From positions 1,116,001 to 1,180,000 of the forward strand of contig JADJWE010000001.1 in assembly GCA_016716525.1 (NCBI GenBank): a DNA stretch of 64,000 nucleotides. Direction: 5' to 3'. This document shows positions 16,167-24,755 of the stretch, piece by piece; position 1 is the first letter of the stretch; each line of letters begins with the position of its first letter. This DNA is from Candidatus Flexicrinis affinis. GTDB lineage: Bacteria; Chloroflexota; Anaerolineae; Aggregatilineales; Phototrophicaceae. Both the position numbers and the translations under genes were made by a program. The notes beneath the pieces were generated by a model. The model was given only the letters and a program-made list of their open reading frames with translations, was not told the DNA's origin and made no database searches.

Positions 16167-18596
16167 CTACGGGTAATCAAAGCAATCGATATAGATTGGG
16201 AAGCCTACATCCACGCCAAGCTGTGGCCACAGGGTAATTGGATCAATTAACGTTATAAGGCCGTAGGCATTTCTTCGAGTGGCTGTCCGAAGTGTCTTGT
16301 AGAGAGTGAAGTAGTCTTGGAACGTAGGGTCGAAGTATTTCAAGCCATTATGCGGTTCATCTGCCGCAATCGACAGAATCGGAAGTTCGACTCTGCCCGA
16401 GACATAATATGCGCTGACGTCCAGATGGAATTCAGCCGTCGGTACCGAAGTCAGGCCACTATTGCCGCTTGATCCGATTTCTGCGGTAGGCTGTAGAGGC
16501 GGGTACTGATGACGTGCGGGTGTTGCGACCACAGTGACGGAATCCTGGTGAGCGTATGCAATGTAAACCCAGCCAAGATTCACGCTGGTGCTCGGGTTGT
16601 TGATCGCCTCGTCGAGAAGTGTCTGAAACTCATTCTGCTGCATTGATGGTGACGATTTCAGACGCTCAAGCGTTCCAGCAGGAAGATCCTGCAACCGAAT
16701 ACGGTACACGGTGAATCTGCCAAGATTCGCATTATTCGGGGCTTCACTGGGCAAGTATTCCGTATCAACAACCCAGAGTTCCGCGTTGGCTGGAATGATG
16801 AGCGGGTAACTTACGGGGAAGCCGGGAGGATTGACGTCGCGTGAACACACCGGTAGTGCCGTTGGGTTTCCGCGCTCCACGAATTCTCCATTGCTCAATC
16901 TCGCTTCAGGAGTACCCGCACCGGGTTGCATCGGCAGCGGGAAGACGGTGGCCAGCTGCGCGTCGGAGAGGGTTGGGGCGACTGTTGGAGACGGCGATGG
17001 CGTCGGCGTTGGCGTTGGCCCCAACGGCGTGTTAGTGGCGAAGGAAATCGTCGCCGTGGGCGCGGGCTGGCACAGGTCACCGCCGGCGTCGCGTGCGCCG
17101 GTGCAGACCGGCGTCCCGTTCCAATCCGGCCGCATGCCGTTGTCTGGCGGGGGAAGGGCGATCGTCGCCACCGTGGTCGGCTGCCCGACCGGCGCGCCGT
17201 TGGTCGCCACCCGCTGCACGAACAACCCCGCACCGCTCGGCGGAAACGTCGTCCCCGACCCCACGATTGGCTGTCCACCGAAAGCGACCGCCACGCCGTC
17301 CGGGTCCCAGTTGGGGTCGGTGTACCAGCCGTCGGCCAGCGGCGTCGGCAGCGACCCGATCCCGTTCGTCACGCCGATCAGGCGCAGGCCGGGCGTCGGT
17401 GCATAGGAGCTGTACACGTACTGGTGCTGCGCTGGTGACCGGTCGACGTCCCTATAGCAGCCGTCGTTCAAGGGGGCCAGCGCGATGAGCGTGATGTCTG
17501 AGACCTGCCCGTTTTCCCATTTCAGTGTGCGCAGATCGCAAATCAACTCATCTTCAACTACATAGCTGATGTGCGTGCCGTTGGGTGACCACGACGGATA
17601 CATGGCGTTCTCGATCACGAACGAAACAGTCGGCGTCGTATCGAGATCGCTCAGCACGTACAGGTCGTACCGGTTGTTTGCAGAAACCCAGATGCTGAAC
17701 GCCAGCTGCGTCCCGTCCGGCGACCAGTTCAAGTAGGTCTCTTCGGCGGACGTGGTGGTCATGCGCTGGATCGAAGTCCCGTCGATACTGGCGATGTACA
17801 GGTCCGGCGTGTCGGCCTGTTCGTTGCCCAGCGCGGCCCTCCCGACGAACGCGACCCTGTTCAAATCCGGCGAGAGCGCCGGGTAGTCCAGGTCGCAGAA
17901 GCCGATCGCGACCGATCCGCACCCAGACAGTGACGCGATGGTGTATTCCGCCGTGCCGTACACCGGGCCACTGCCGTCAGGATAACGCCAACTGATCCCG
18001 TGCCGATAGAGATGTACGATCTTCGAGGCGACCGTGCGCGGACCGATCATCCCGTCCGGCGGGGCGATCTCGGGCAGAGGCGCGACGAACGGCCGACGCT
18101 TCGGGACAAACGTCGACGGTGCGGCGGTTGACCGGCTGCCCGTGAACAGATCGCCATTGGCGTCGCGCGGCTCGACCGACCACGTATGCGGCACGTCCAC
18201 GTCAAAGCCGGGGATACCGCTGTCGAGATAGGTGGCGAGCGCACAGAGGTCCGTCGTACAGATGTGGCGCGCGGCGTAGGTGTGTGCGAAGTACGGCTCA
18301 CCGTCACGCAGGACAGAGAGGCGGTAGGACTGGGCCTGCGGATGAGGCGTCCATGCAAACACGATCTCGCCCCGGTATACCTCTGTTTGAGGTGCGGGCG
18401 AGAGCAGGGTTAAGGGTGGCGCGTCGGTTTCAGGAATGCTGGGAATGCCGCGGAACCCGCCCAGCGGATCGGGCGGCTGCGGCGTGCCGGGGATCGGCAG
18501 TAACGGCGCGGGGGTCGCAGGTACGGGATCGGCGAGATTACCCCCTCCCGACAAGACGAGCAGCATGACGACGAACAGCGCGGCGATCCGGTGCAT
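16167..18596 (-). CDS. Secreted modular protein with duplicated leader and TolB-like repeats
   Basis: The first 50 residues (MHRIAALFVVMLLVLSGGGN, then Pro-rich text up to DPLGGFRG) are almost the same as in the gene at 20715-23018: signal peptide plus Pro-rich spacer. The body then differs. Residues 60-165 look like a fibronectin/Ig-type domain (FAWTPHPQAQSYRLSVLRDG), residues 230-510 carry PD40-type blades (EETYLNWSPDGTQLAFS, AMYPSWSPNGTHISYV), then a Thr-Pro linker and a C-terminal domain of about 240 residues with no family I recognise. The promoter region is also duplicated. It is the first gene of a unit with the next gene downstream (14552-16147). Confidence 0.75.
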   Translation of the reverse strand: MHRIAALFVVMLLVLSGGGNLADPVPATPAPLLPIPGTPQPPDPLGGFRGIPSIPETDAPPLTLLSPAPQTEVYRGEIVFAWTPHPQAQSYRLSVLRDGEPYFAHTYAARHICTTDLCALATYLDSGIPGFDVDVPHTWSVEPRDANGDLFTGSRSTAAPSTFVPKRRPFVAPLPEIAPPDGMIGPRTVASKIVHLYRHGISWRYPDGSGPVYGTAEYTIASLSGCGSVAIGFCDLDYPALSPDLNRVAFVGRAALGNEQADTPDLYIASIDGTSIQRMTTTSAEETYLNWSPDGTQLAFSIWVSANNRYDLYVLSDLDTTPTVSFVIENAMYPSWSPNGTHISYVVEDELICDLRTLKWENGQVSDITLIALAPLNDGCYRDVDRSPAQHQYVYSSYAPTPGLRLIGVTNGIGSLPTPLADGWYTDPNWDPDGVAVAFGGQPIVGSGTTFPPSGAGLFVQRVATNGAPVGQPTTVATIALPPPDNGMRPDWNGTPVCTGARDAGGDLCQPAPTATISFATNTPLGPTPTPTPSPSPTVAPTLSDAQLATVFPLPMQPGAGTPEARLSNGEFVERGNPTALPVCSRDVNPPGFPVSYPLIIPANAELWVVDTEYLPSEAPNNANLGRFTVYRIRLQDLPAGTLERLKSSPSMQQNEFQTLLDEAINNPSTSVNLGWVYIAYAHQDSVTVVATPARHQYPPLQPTAEIGSSGNSGLTSVPTAEFHLDVSAYYVSGRVELPILSIAADEPHNGLKYFDPTFQDYFTLYKTLRTATRRNAYGLITLIDPITLWPQLGVDVGFPIYIDCFDYP

Positions 18597-18717
18597 GGCG
18601 CGGCCTTATTACAGCGATGCGCGGGCGACTTGTCACCCAGCGTAACGAACAACGCAGTGAGATGGTCAGTACCGTTTGTATGACGCGCATGTGACGGATG
18701 TCACACATCGTTATAGG
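18597..18717 (-). promoter_or_regulatory. Duplicated upstream region (copy B)
   Basis: About 115 bases upstream of the 18596 start match 23019-23138 with only about five differences, including spacing to the start codon. The conserved block continues into the first 50 codons of both genes. It contains the palindromic operator at 18690-18705 and a possible -10 (TACTGA) on the minus strand about 30 bases from it. The conservation shows promoter and leader were copied together. Confidence 0.7.
18690..18705. promoter_or_regulatory. CRP/FNR-type operator, copy B
   Basis: TGTGACGGATGTCACA fits the TGTGA-N6-TCACA consensus of the CRP/FNR regulator family exactly. It is centred about 100 bases upstream of the start codon and also occurs in the duplicated region at 23112-23127. 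Confidence 0.6.
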
Positions 18718-18724
18718 ACGCCCG

Positions 18725-20704
18725 CTACCAGTCCGGGTCGTCCTCGAAGGCGGACGAGTTGACCGGCGCGCCCGGATCGCTCAGCCCGCCGCCCAGCCCG
18801 GTCGTGATAATCACGATGTCCTTGTCCCCGTTCAGATCGCGCACCGCCGCCAGCGTCGACTGACTCATATCCGCCGACTGCCACGCCATGAACCGGTACT
18901 CGCCCGGCTGACCGCCTGTCAGCATCGACGCCGGCCCCGGCGTCCACGTCCCGTCGCTGAACGTCATCGGCCGCACGTACGTGTCGTCGAGCCCGTTGGT
19001 GTCGCGCGTGTAGGCGATCTTGTCCCCCAGCGGCGACCACGCCGGCTGCTTGTGCGTCTTGTCGGTCGTTTCGGTGAGCTGCTGGCGCTGCTGTCCGTCA
19101 CCGGCGTTGAGCGCATCGGCATCGGCGAACATCACGTACAGCTCCTTGTTGCCGTCACGGGTGGACGCGTACACGATCCAGTCACCGTGCCAGTCGGGAT
19201 AGTCGTCGTGACCGTCGGTCCCGGCGCGATGCGTGAGATTGACGCGCGAGCCGGCGAAGCCGCCGTCGCTGAGGGCGTGCTTGTAGATGTCCTTCTCGCC
19301 GTCAGCGTCGGAGACGTAAGCGAGGTACAGCCCGCTGTCGGCCCACGCCGGATAGTCCTCGTTCTCGGCCGGCGTGTCGGTGCAGACGACGGCCGAGGTG
19401 GCGAGTGTGAGCAAGCAGACGTCGGAGGCGGTGCCGGTGCGGCGGGTGAAGGCGATGCGCGTGTGGTCGGGCGACCAGACCGGCAGCTCGTCGCGGACGT
19501 TGGAGTCGGTGTTGGCCGTCAGCCGCTGGACGAGCGGTGGCGACACGCTCAGGTCGGCGGCGTAGAGGTTGAACGCGCCGGCGGTGTTGGCGGCTGGCTC
19601 GGGCCGGTTGGAGTGGTACAGCAGCCATCCCGCGCCGGCGGATGGGACCGGAGTCGCGGTGGGGGTCAGTGTGTTGGTCGGCGTTGGAGTCGGCGTTGTA
19701 AATGTAAACGTGGGCGTGAGCGTCGCGGTGGGCGTGGGTTCGATCAATGCTGACACGGAGGTGAGTATCCCTAAATCGTTCACAGCGTCGAAGTAGAAGA
19801 TCTGGTCGTTGAGTGGATTGAGATCAAACCTTCCAGTTTTGATAAATGGGGGGGTGTTCAACAAACTACCCGTTTCACTGTCCCACACCTGCAAACCGGC
19901 CTGGGACGTAGATATCACGAACTGATCATCATGGGACCATACAAGTTCACTTACGCCGATACCGGTCTGGAATGTGGTTACAACGGTATCGGTAACAGTG
20001 GAGACAACGAAAATACTACCGTCGGTATGCCCGATCGCAAGCAGAGTGCCACTACTGTTCCACGCGACAGGCAAGGAGATAGCCTCCGGCGCGCACTCAT
20101 CACATACGGTAGTTCTACCGGGACTACTCGTGGATGTATTTGCCAAAGTTGCCCCATTGAAATAGCCACTCGTGGCAGCGATCAGGTTGCGCTGAGGGTC
20201 AGGGTGCCATGCCATGCGATAAGCACCCACAACGTAATCGCTGGCGCGAATGAATTCATACGTTGTCCCATCCCTGAATTCCAGGCGTGGAGTGGTCCCA
20301 TCACCTCCAATTGCGATTAGACTTCCGTCTGGACTCCATGCAATTGATAGGACACCCATAAAAGTTGATACTACGAACTCTTCCAGCAAGGCGCCAAGTG
20401 GTTGTGTGCCTATGGAAAAGTCGAGAACGCGAATTCTGAAGTCGGTACCCGCCACCGCTAAACGATTACCATCGGGACTCCACGCAGCATCGAAGAGCAA
20501 TGAGTGGGGAGATTGCATAGGAAGGTCTAGCGTGGTAATGAGATTGCCGGTCATCCCATCCCATATCACAACCTGATTCCCTACCCCAACAACATATTCG
20601 CCATCGGGACTGTACTTTAGTGATGCTATGTCAATATCACCCTGCGTCTGTACGGATTGAACGCTCAGAAGTACGATCAACAGTGACAAGCTGAACCGCA
20701 GCAT
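18725..20704 (-). CDS. Secreted double beta-propeller protein (WD40 plus PD40)
   Basis: The chosen start (MLRFSLSLLIVLLSVQSVQT) has a GAGGAG ribosome site and encodes a signal peptide; the open frame extends upstream into the previous gene without support. Residues 25-330 form WD40-like blades (KYSPDGEYVVGVGNQVVIWD, DAAWSPDGNRLAVAGTDFRI, SIAWSPDGSLIAIGG). A Thr-Pro linker (residues about 330-355) leads to a second propeller with PD40 blades (RDELPVWSPDHTRIAFTRRT, HKQPAWSPLGDKIAYTRDTN). It starts 10 bases after the stop of 20715-23018 and is surely co-transcribed with it. The pairing repeats that of 16167-18596 with 14552-16147. Likely an extracytoplasmic binding protein; ligand unknown. Confidence 0.75.
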   Translation of the reverse strand: MLRFSLSLLIVLLSVQSVQTQGDIDIASLKYSPDGEYVVGVGNQVVIWDGMTGNLITTLDLPMQSPHSLLFDAAWSPDGNRLAVAGTDFRIRVLDFSIGTQPLGALLEEFVVSTFMGVLSIAWSPDGSLIAIGGDGTTPRLEFRDGTTYEFIRASDYVVGAYRMAWHPDPQRNLIAATSGYFNGATLANTSTSSPGRTTVCDECAPEAISLPVAWNSSGTLLAIGHTDGSIFVVSTVTDTVVTTFQTGIGVSELVWSHDDQFVISTSQAGLQVWDSETGSLLNTPPFIKTGRFDLNPLNDQIFYFDAVNDLGILTSVSALIEPTPTATLTPTFTFTTPTPTPTNTLTPTATPVPSAGAGWLLYHSNRPEPAANTAGAFNLYAADLSVSPPLVQRLTANTDSNVRDELPVWSPDHTRIAFTRRTGTASDVCLLTLATSAVVCTDTPAENEDYPAWADSGLYLAYVSDADGEKDIYKHALSDGGFAGSRVNLTHRAGTDGHDDYPDWHGDWIVYASTRDGNKELYVMFADADALNAGDGQQRQQLTETTDKTHKQPAWSPLGDKIAYTRDTNGLDDTYVRPMTFSDGTWTPGPASMLTGGQPGEYRFMAWQSADMSQSTLAAVRDLNGDKDIVIITTGLGGGLSDPGAPVNSSAFEDDPDW

Positions 20705-20714
20705 GAAAGACTCC

Positions 20715-23018
20715 TCACCAATCGTAGTACTGGAAGAACATGCGCAGGTTCTCCTGCATCCAGCAGAAGCGGTCATCGCCATGACCGACTGGAACAATGC
20801 TGCAGTCCATGAACACACGGCCAGTTGGAAGCTGATCATTCGACGTGTTGTCACTGAAAGCTGACGAACTGGCGCCTTCGACCGTTCTGTACACCCAGTT
20901 CAGGAACATATCCGCGCCCGTTTCTTCCTGCTCAGTCGATTTCTTCAAACCGACGTCGCCAACATTGATGGCGGCAGGATGTTCGAGAACCCATTCGTAG
21001 ATCACACAGGGATTCTGTTGGAAGGCGGTGACGACATAGGCTCCGCTGGCATCATCACACGCTCCGAATCTGTCGGGGGCGGTGACCGAAATGGGCATAT
21101 CCCAGCCCGTTACGCCACGCTCCCAATCGGAGATTTCGACATATCGCAGTGGAGATTCCGGTGGGCATAATGATCCGAGAGAAGGCTTGGTGCCATCTGC
21201 ACAGATGGAGAGTGGAAAGTTCGCCGCTGAAATATTGTGCTGCCCGGCCGGGTCAAGATTATTAATCTGCCTTTGTACAAAGTCAGGCAAGAGTCGTCTC
21301 GTGATGAAGCCAAACACGAATTGGGTTTGTGAGTTGGCGCCTCGCAGTGCTCTGGCAGAGTTGCTGGTCGGGTCGGAGTTGGCGAAGTTGGGATCGTCCA
21401 GACAACCGATGAACCCGACGCCGCTGGACAAAGGGCAGGGCAGGGTGCTTGTCCCGTTCGCCGGAGTCGCGAACGTGGAGCGATACAGAAAGACATGCCC
21501 GAGTTCGTGGGTGATCGTGTGTTCTGATAGCTGAAACTCATCACCACACGCTATCTCTGCAAACCGGGGGTCGGAACCGGTCGGAATGAGCTTGTCTGTA
21601 CGACAGCTCGTTGGATTGGCGATCGTCGTTCGGCTGAAGTGTAGCCTGTTGGTCTCTGCTAGGAACAGTACTCCTTGAAACGCCTGCTGAGGGGTAACGT
21701 GTCCTAGTTCGAGTTCGTTTGACAACAGGCAGAAGGCGTTAGCGGAGGTAAGTACGCCGCGTAGGATTGCCTCAAGTTCGGCGAATGACCACAGGTTGGT
21801 GTTAGACGCATCGATGATGTTGACGCCGTAGGATGCCAGATAGCTCTCGATGTCTTCGATGGTTGTTACGGTCGGCGCACTTTCGATTACGCAAAAGTCT
21901 GGCATCTGTGGCGGCTGGGGCTGGCACTGGGGTTGAATGGTGTAAGGCGGCACGGTCGGGTCGCCCGTCAGCTTGGGGTTCACCGAAACGCCGCTGCTCA
22001 CGCTCGGCGTGTTGTTGTCGTTGCCCCACCAGTTGTTGGCCGCGTCAAGCGTCACGACGTCAGCTCGCAGATTAACGATGTCCGAGACGCCGTCGGGATC
22101 GGCGTAATTGCCGTCGATTACAGAGTACGTCACTGTAGCACTGCCAGCGGCATTCTGGTTCGCCCCGGCATTGCCGTTCAATATGCCACTGCCGTAGTCG
22201 CCGCCATTGCTGATGAATCGACTGCATGTTGCGGTGACGGTGCCGCCACCGTCATTCTGGATTCCCGCTCCGCCGCCTGCCTGATTGGCGCGGATCGAGA
22301 CGCGTTCGAGCAGTAATTCGCCGCGGTTGTAGATTCCGCCGCCGCCGCTGTCTGCGATGTTCTCGGCAATCTCACTATCGAAAATTCGTAGGTCACCTTG
22401 ATTGGAGATTGCGCCACCATAGTCGCCAGATCCGACGGCCGCGCGGTAGTCAGTGTCGCGAAGGGTCACGTGATGCAATTGCACCGAAGCACCACCTGGA
22501 ACTATCAGCATCGGTACGGCGGTGCCAGCGCCAACCAGATGCGCATAGTTGCCGTGAATGACTACGTCGTATGCGATAATGATCGGGCTGTCGATCAGAA
22601 ACGGCGACTGCGCCTCGTCGGGCATCAAGTAGATGATCTCGGTGCCGGGGTCGGCCAGTTCGGCGCGCAGGCGGTCGGTGTCGCCGAACGAGACGATTTC
22701 GACGGCCTCGCCGTCGTTCGGTTCGCTGGACTGGCGCGTCTCGGGCCGTAAATCAGGAAAGCTGGGCATCGGTGTCGCGCCCAACTCGGCGGTCGATTCG
22801 GGGTCGGGAAGATCAAACCGCGAGGCATTCGGAGCCGAGGGCGTCACCGCCGGCGGCGTGGGCTGAAGGCCTCGGAATCCGCCCAGCGGATCGGGTGCTT
22901 GCGGCGTGCCGGGGATCGGCAGCAGGGGAACGGGGGTCACGGGCACGGGTTCGGCGAAGTTGCCCCCTCCCGACAAGACGAGCAGCATGACGACGAACAG
23001 CGCGGCGATCCGGTGCAT
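20715..23018 (-). CDS. Secreted beta-helix protein with a metalloprotease-like C-terminal domain
   Basis: The leader (MHRIAALFVVMLLVLSGGGN and Pro-rich spacer) is shared with 16167-18596. Residues about 130-340 form a right-handed beta-helix of the type with CSxF/NxG repeats (HHVTLRDTDYRAAVGSGDYG, GGAISNQGDLRIFDSEIAEN, GGGGIYNRGELLLERVSIRA), ending near NNWWGNDNN. A C-terminal domain contains ITHELGHVFLYRS, a clear HExxH zinc-site helix (HELGH), and later EETGADMFLNWVYRT, a candidate third-ligand region. This suggests an extracellular zinc peptidase or a domain derived from one. It is the first gene of a two-gene unit with 18725-20704. Substrate unknown. Confidence 0.75.
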   Translation of the reverse strand: MHRIAALFVVMLLVLSGGGNFAEPVPVTPVPLLPIPGTPQAPDPLGGFRGLQPTPPAVTPSAPNASRFDLPDPESTAELGATPMPSFPDLRPETRQSSEPNDGEAVEIVSFGDTDRLRAELADPGTEIIYLMPDEAQSPFLIDSPIIIAYDVVIHGNYAHLVGAGTAVPMLIVPGGASVQLHHVTLRDTDYRAAVGSGDYGGAISNQGDLRIFDSEIAENIADSGGGGIYNRGELLLERVSIRANQAGGGAGIQNDGGGTVTATCSRFISNGGDYGSGILNGNAGANQNAAGSATVTYSVIDGNYADPDGVSDIVNLRADVVTLDAANNWWGNDNNTPSVSSGVSVNPKLTGDPTVPPYTIQPQCQPQPPQMPDFCVIESAPTVTTIEDIESYLASYGVNIIDASNTNLWSFAELEAILRGVLTSANAFCLLSNELELGHVTPQQAFQGVLFLAETNRLHFSRTTIANPTSCRTDKLIPTGSDPRFAEIACGDEFQLSEHTITHELGHVFLYRSTFATPANGTSTLPCPLSSGVGFIGCLDDPNFANSDPTSNSARALRGANSQTQFVFGFITRRLLPDFVQRQINNLDPAGQHNISAANFPLSICADGTKPSLGSLCPPESPLRYVEISDWERGVTGWDMPISVTAPDRFGACDDASGAYVVTAFQQNPCVIYEWVLEHPAAINVGDVGLKKSTEQEETGADMFLNWVYRTVEGASSSAFSDNTSNDQLPTGRVFMDCSIVPVGHGDDRFCWMQENLRMFFQYYDW

Positions 23019-23138
23019 GGCACGGCCTTCTGACAGCGATGCGCGGGCGACTTGTCACCCAGCGTAACGAACAACGCAGTGAGATGGTCAGTACCGTTTG
23101 TATGACGCGTATGTGACGGATGTCACATACCGTTATCC
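23019..23138 (-). promoter_or_regulatory. Duplicated upstream region (copy A)
   Basis: Copy A of the duplicated promoter and leader block (see 18597-18717). It differs from copy B at about five positions over 115 bases. The palindrome here is better: ATGTGAC-N4-GTCACAT at 23111-23128 is perfect. Confidence 0.7.
23112..23127. promoter_or_regulatory. CRP/FNR-type operator, copy A
   Basis: TGTGACGGATGTCACA, an exact TGTGA-N6-TCACA palindrome, sits at the same distance from the start codon of the 23018 gene as copy B does from its gene. Reading on the minus strand, a possible -10 (TACTGA, 23093-23088) would put the operator centre near -40, an activator position. Confidence 0.6.
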
Positions 23139-23275
23139 AGTGACCACCCGCACCGCCTCGCTTGCGTCGAACGGGAACAACCCGTGTCGAGTGATGCGTG
23201 GGGTACTATCACCGTATAGGTACTCCTACTCACTTCGTTGGCAGAGGGACGGATGCGGCGTACTGCCGCGCACCG

Positions 23276-24382
23276 TCAACAGCCCGCTGCATCGAGCCTT
23301 CGCTCAACCATCATCACCGCAACCGATCCCTCGCTGCCAAGGACGTCGCGGCTCGCGAAGGCTACTAGATGCCGCTGCGTGTCGGTGAGCACCGAATACG
23401 TGCGCTTGTCCGCCACCTCGACCGTCAGCACGCCGTCCAGTAGGCTCACCGGTGTCGCCATCCGGCTCAGTCGTCCGAGCAGAGGCAGTCGGTCGCATAT
23501 CGCCTTCCACGCGACCGCCGCGGGATCCGACCTGTCCGGCGCTGCGCCAGCATCGCGCAAGAGACTCGGCGGTGGCCAGACGATGTCCGTCGCCGTGTCC
23601 ACAGTCTCGTTCTGCGGGACCGGAATCGGTTCGACCTTTAGCGGCGAGATCTTCCGTTCGCCGGCGCGACCGGTCTGCTTCCACGCCCGCAGGATCCGGC
23701 GCACATACGCGAGGCTGCGCTTCTCATAGATGACCGCCTCTTGAATCGCATCCCGGACCCATCCGGAACCGCAATCTTTAACCAGGTCCGTGACGACCTG
23801 CGTGGCCATGGAGCTCAGCGCACCGATATTTCCCTGAAAATCATCAAGCACAGATTGAAGGCCAGGATCGGCGGCAGCGGATGCGGACGCAGGCGCGGGC
23901 TCGCGCGCGTTCTGGATCTCTTGAGTCTTATTACTCTGACTCTGATTCTTTGATTCTGATTCGGGTCCAAAATCTGCACCACCGTGGTTCAGAATTTGCA
24001 CCACCGGTAGTGCGGGATTTGTACCACCGTGGTCCAAACCGCGCACCAGGGGTGGTACAGGATTTGCACCACGTGGTGCAAAGATTTGACTACCCTCACC
24101 GCAGATCGTATACCGGTTGCTGGTCAGATCGCCCTGCCCGCTCGGCTGCGCTTGTTTGCACAGATAGCCGAGGTCGATGAGCGCCTTCACCGCGCCGATC
24201 GCCGACGTGCGGCTGGTGTTGGCGTCGCGTGCGATCGTGGCATAGCTCGGGAATGCGGACGTGGTATCGCTGCCGAGGCGGCGGGCGATGACCGCATAGA
24301 TGCGCAGCTGGAGCGCGGTCAGTCGCGGATCGAGCAGGACGGCGTCCGGGATGCGCGTGAACGGAATGATCGTCGCGCTCAT
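23276..24382 (-). CDS. Plasmid-type replication initiator, winged-helix plus DnaD-like
   Basis: Residues 1-95 form a winged helix-turn-helix domain (LLDPRLTALQLRIYAVIARR, YATIARDANTSRTSAIGAVK, ALIDLGYLCK), as in RepA_N and helix-turn-helix_36 initiators. Residues 100-140 are a low-complexity repeat (NPVPPLVRGLDHGG / NPALPVVQILNHGG) whose DNA forms five palindromic iterons. After a Glu/Ser/Gln/Ala linker, residues about 180-245 look like a DnaD-type helix bundle (DLVKDCGSGWVRDAIQEAVI, YEKRSLAYVRRILRAWKQTG). A further C-terminal domain has VWPPPSLLRD and a strand pair typical of DnaA-domain-I-like tails. The layout of NTD, iterons in the middle and DnaD-like CTD matches staphylococcal RepA_N initiators that bind inside their own gene. 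parA and parB lie upstream on the same strand. Confidence 0.75.
   Translation of the reverse strand: MSATIIPFTRIPDAVLLDPRLTALQLRIYAVIARRLGSDTTSAFPSYATIARDANTSRTSAIGAVKALIDLGYLCKQAQPSGQGDLTSNRYTICGEGSQIFAPRGANPVPPLVRGLDHGGTNPALPVVQILNHGGADFGPESESKNQSQSNKTQEIQNAREPAPASASAAADPGLQSVLDDFQGNIGALSSMATQVVTDLVKDCGSGWVRDAIQEAVIYEKRSLAYVRRILRAWKQTGRAGERKISPLKVEPIPVPQNETVDTATDIVWPPPSLLRDAGAAPDRSDPAAVAWKAICDRLPLLGRLSRMATPVSLLDGVLTVEVADKRTYSVLTDTQRHLVAFASRDVLGSEGSVAVMMVERRLDAAGC
23976..24079. repeat. Five palindromic iterons inside the rep gene
   Basis: Units start at 23976, 23998, 24021, 24043 and 24066, spaced 22, 23, 22 and 23 bp, two turns of the helix each. Each is a palindrome of the form GYACCAC-(N)-GTGGTNC: GCACCACCGTGGTTC, GCACCACCGGTAGTGC, GTACCACCGTGGTCC, GCACCAGGGGTGGTAC and GCACCACGTGGTGC (the last perfect). 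Most are preceded by ATTTG or ATCTG. The likely role is a replication origin or autoregulatory array bound by the encoded initiator. Confidence 0.7.
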
Positions 24383-24755
24383 GACGCACCACCGATCGGG
24401 GTGGCGTTCTCAGATCGATTGTGGCGAAAATCCGCGGCGCGAATCGTCAATCGTTCGGCACGATCGGACCATCAGATGGCAAACAGGCATGGGGCAATAC
24501 AGGATCGGGAAGCATGAGGTCCCTCCAGCAGCAGGCAATGTGGAACTGGGGCCGCGTCGAAGAAACGCAGCGCGAATTCGGATGTCAGTTGCAGGAGGGC
24601 GGGGGCTGTGCTACATTGTGATTGTCGAGTTCACAATGTAGCACAGTGGTTCCCTGCCCACCTGCTTTCCCGCACGTGGGCCTTTTGTTTGTTCAAGGCG
24701 GATCGCGTACTCGTTTCATGCCGTCATCTCCAAAAGGTTCACGCGCGTGAACCTT
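24383..24755. other. Intergenic region between parB and rep
   Basis: No gene was seen in these 373 bases. It holds the rep promoter region, the large inverted repeat at 24606-24646 and most of the palindrome at 24732-24757. The strip from 24650 to 24730 is T-rich on the plus strand (CTTTTGTTTGTTC), giving a locally AT-richer patch next to the repeats, as origins and recombination sites often have. Confidence 0.5.
24606..24646. repeat. 16-bp perfect inverted repeat with 9-base spacer
   Basis: Arms CTGTGCTACATTGTGA (24606-24621) and its exact complement (24631-24646) flank the spacer TTGTCGAGT. The dimension (16-9-16) resembles recombinase core sites or an operator for a dimeric regulator. As RNA it would also form a strong hairpin, but no T-run follows on either strand. 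Confidence 0.65.

Noticed and set aside
18698..19753. 351-residue open frame on the plus strand
   Set aside because: It is antisense to the C-terminal propeller of 18725-20704.
23970..24080. CRISPR-like spacing in the iteron array
   Set aside because: Units are palindromes 22-23 bp apart without unique spacers of constant length, lie inside a coding frame, and no cas gene is present.
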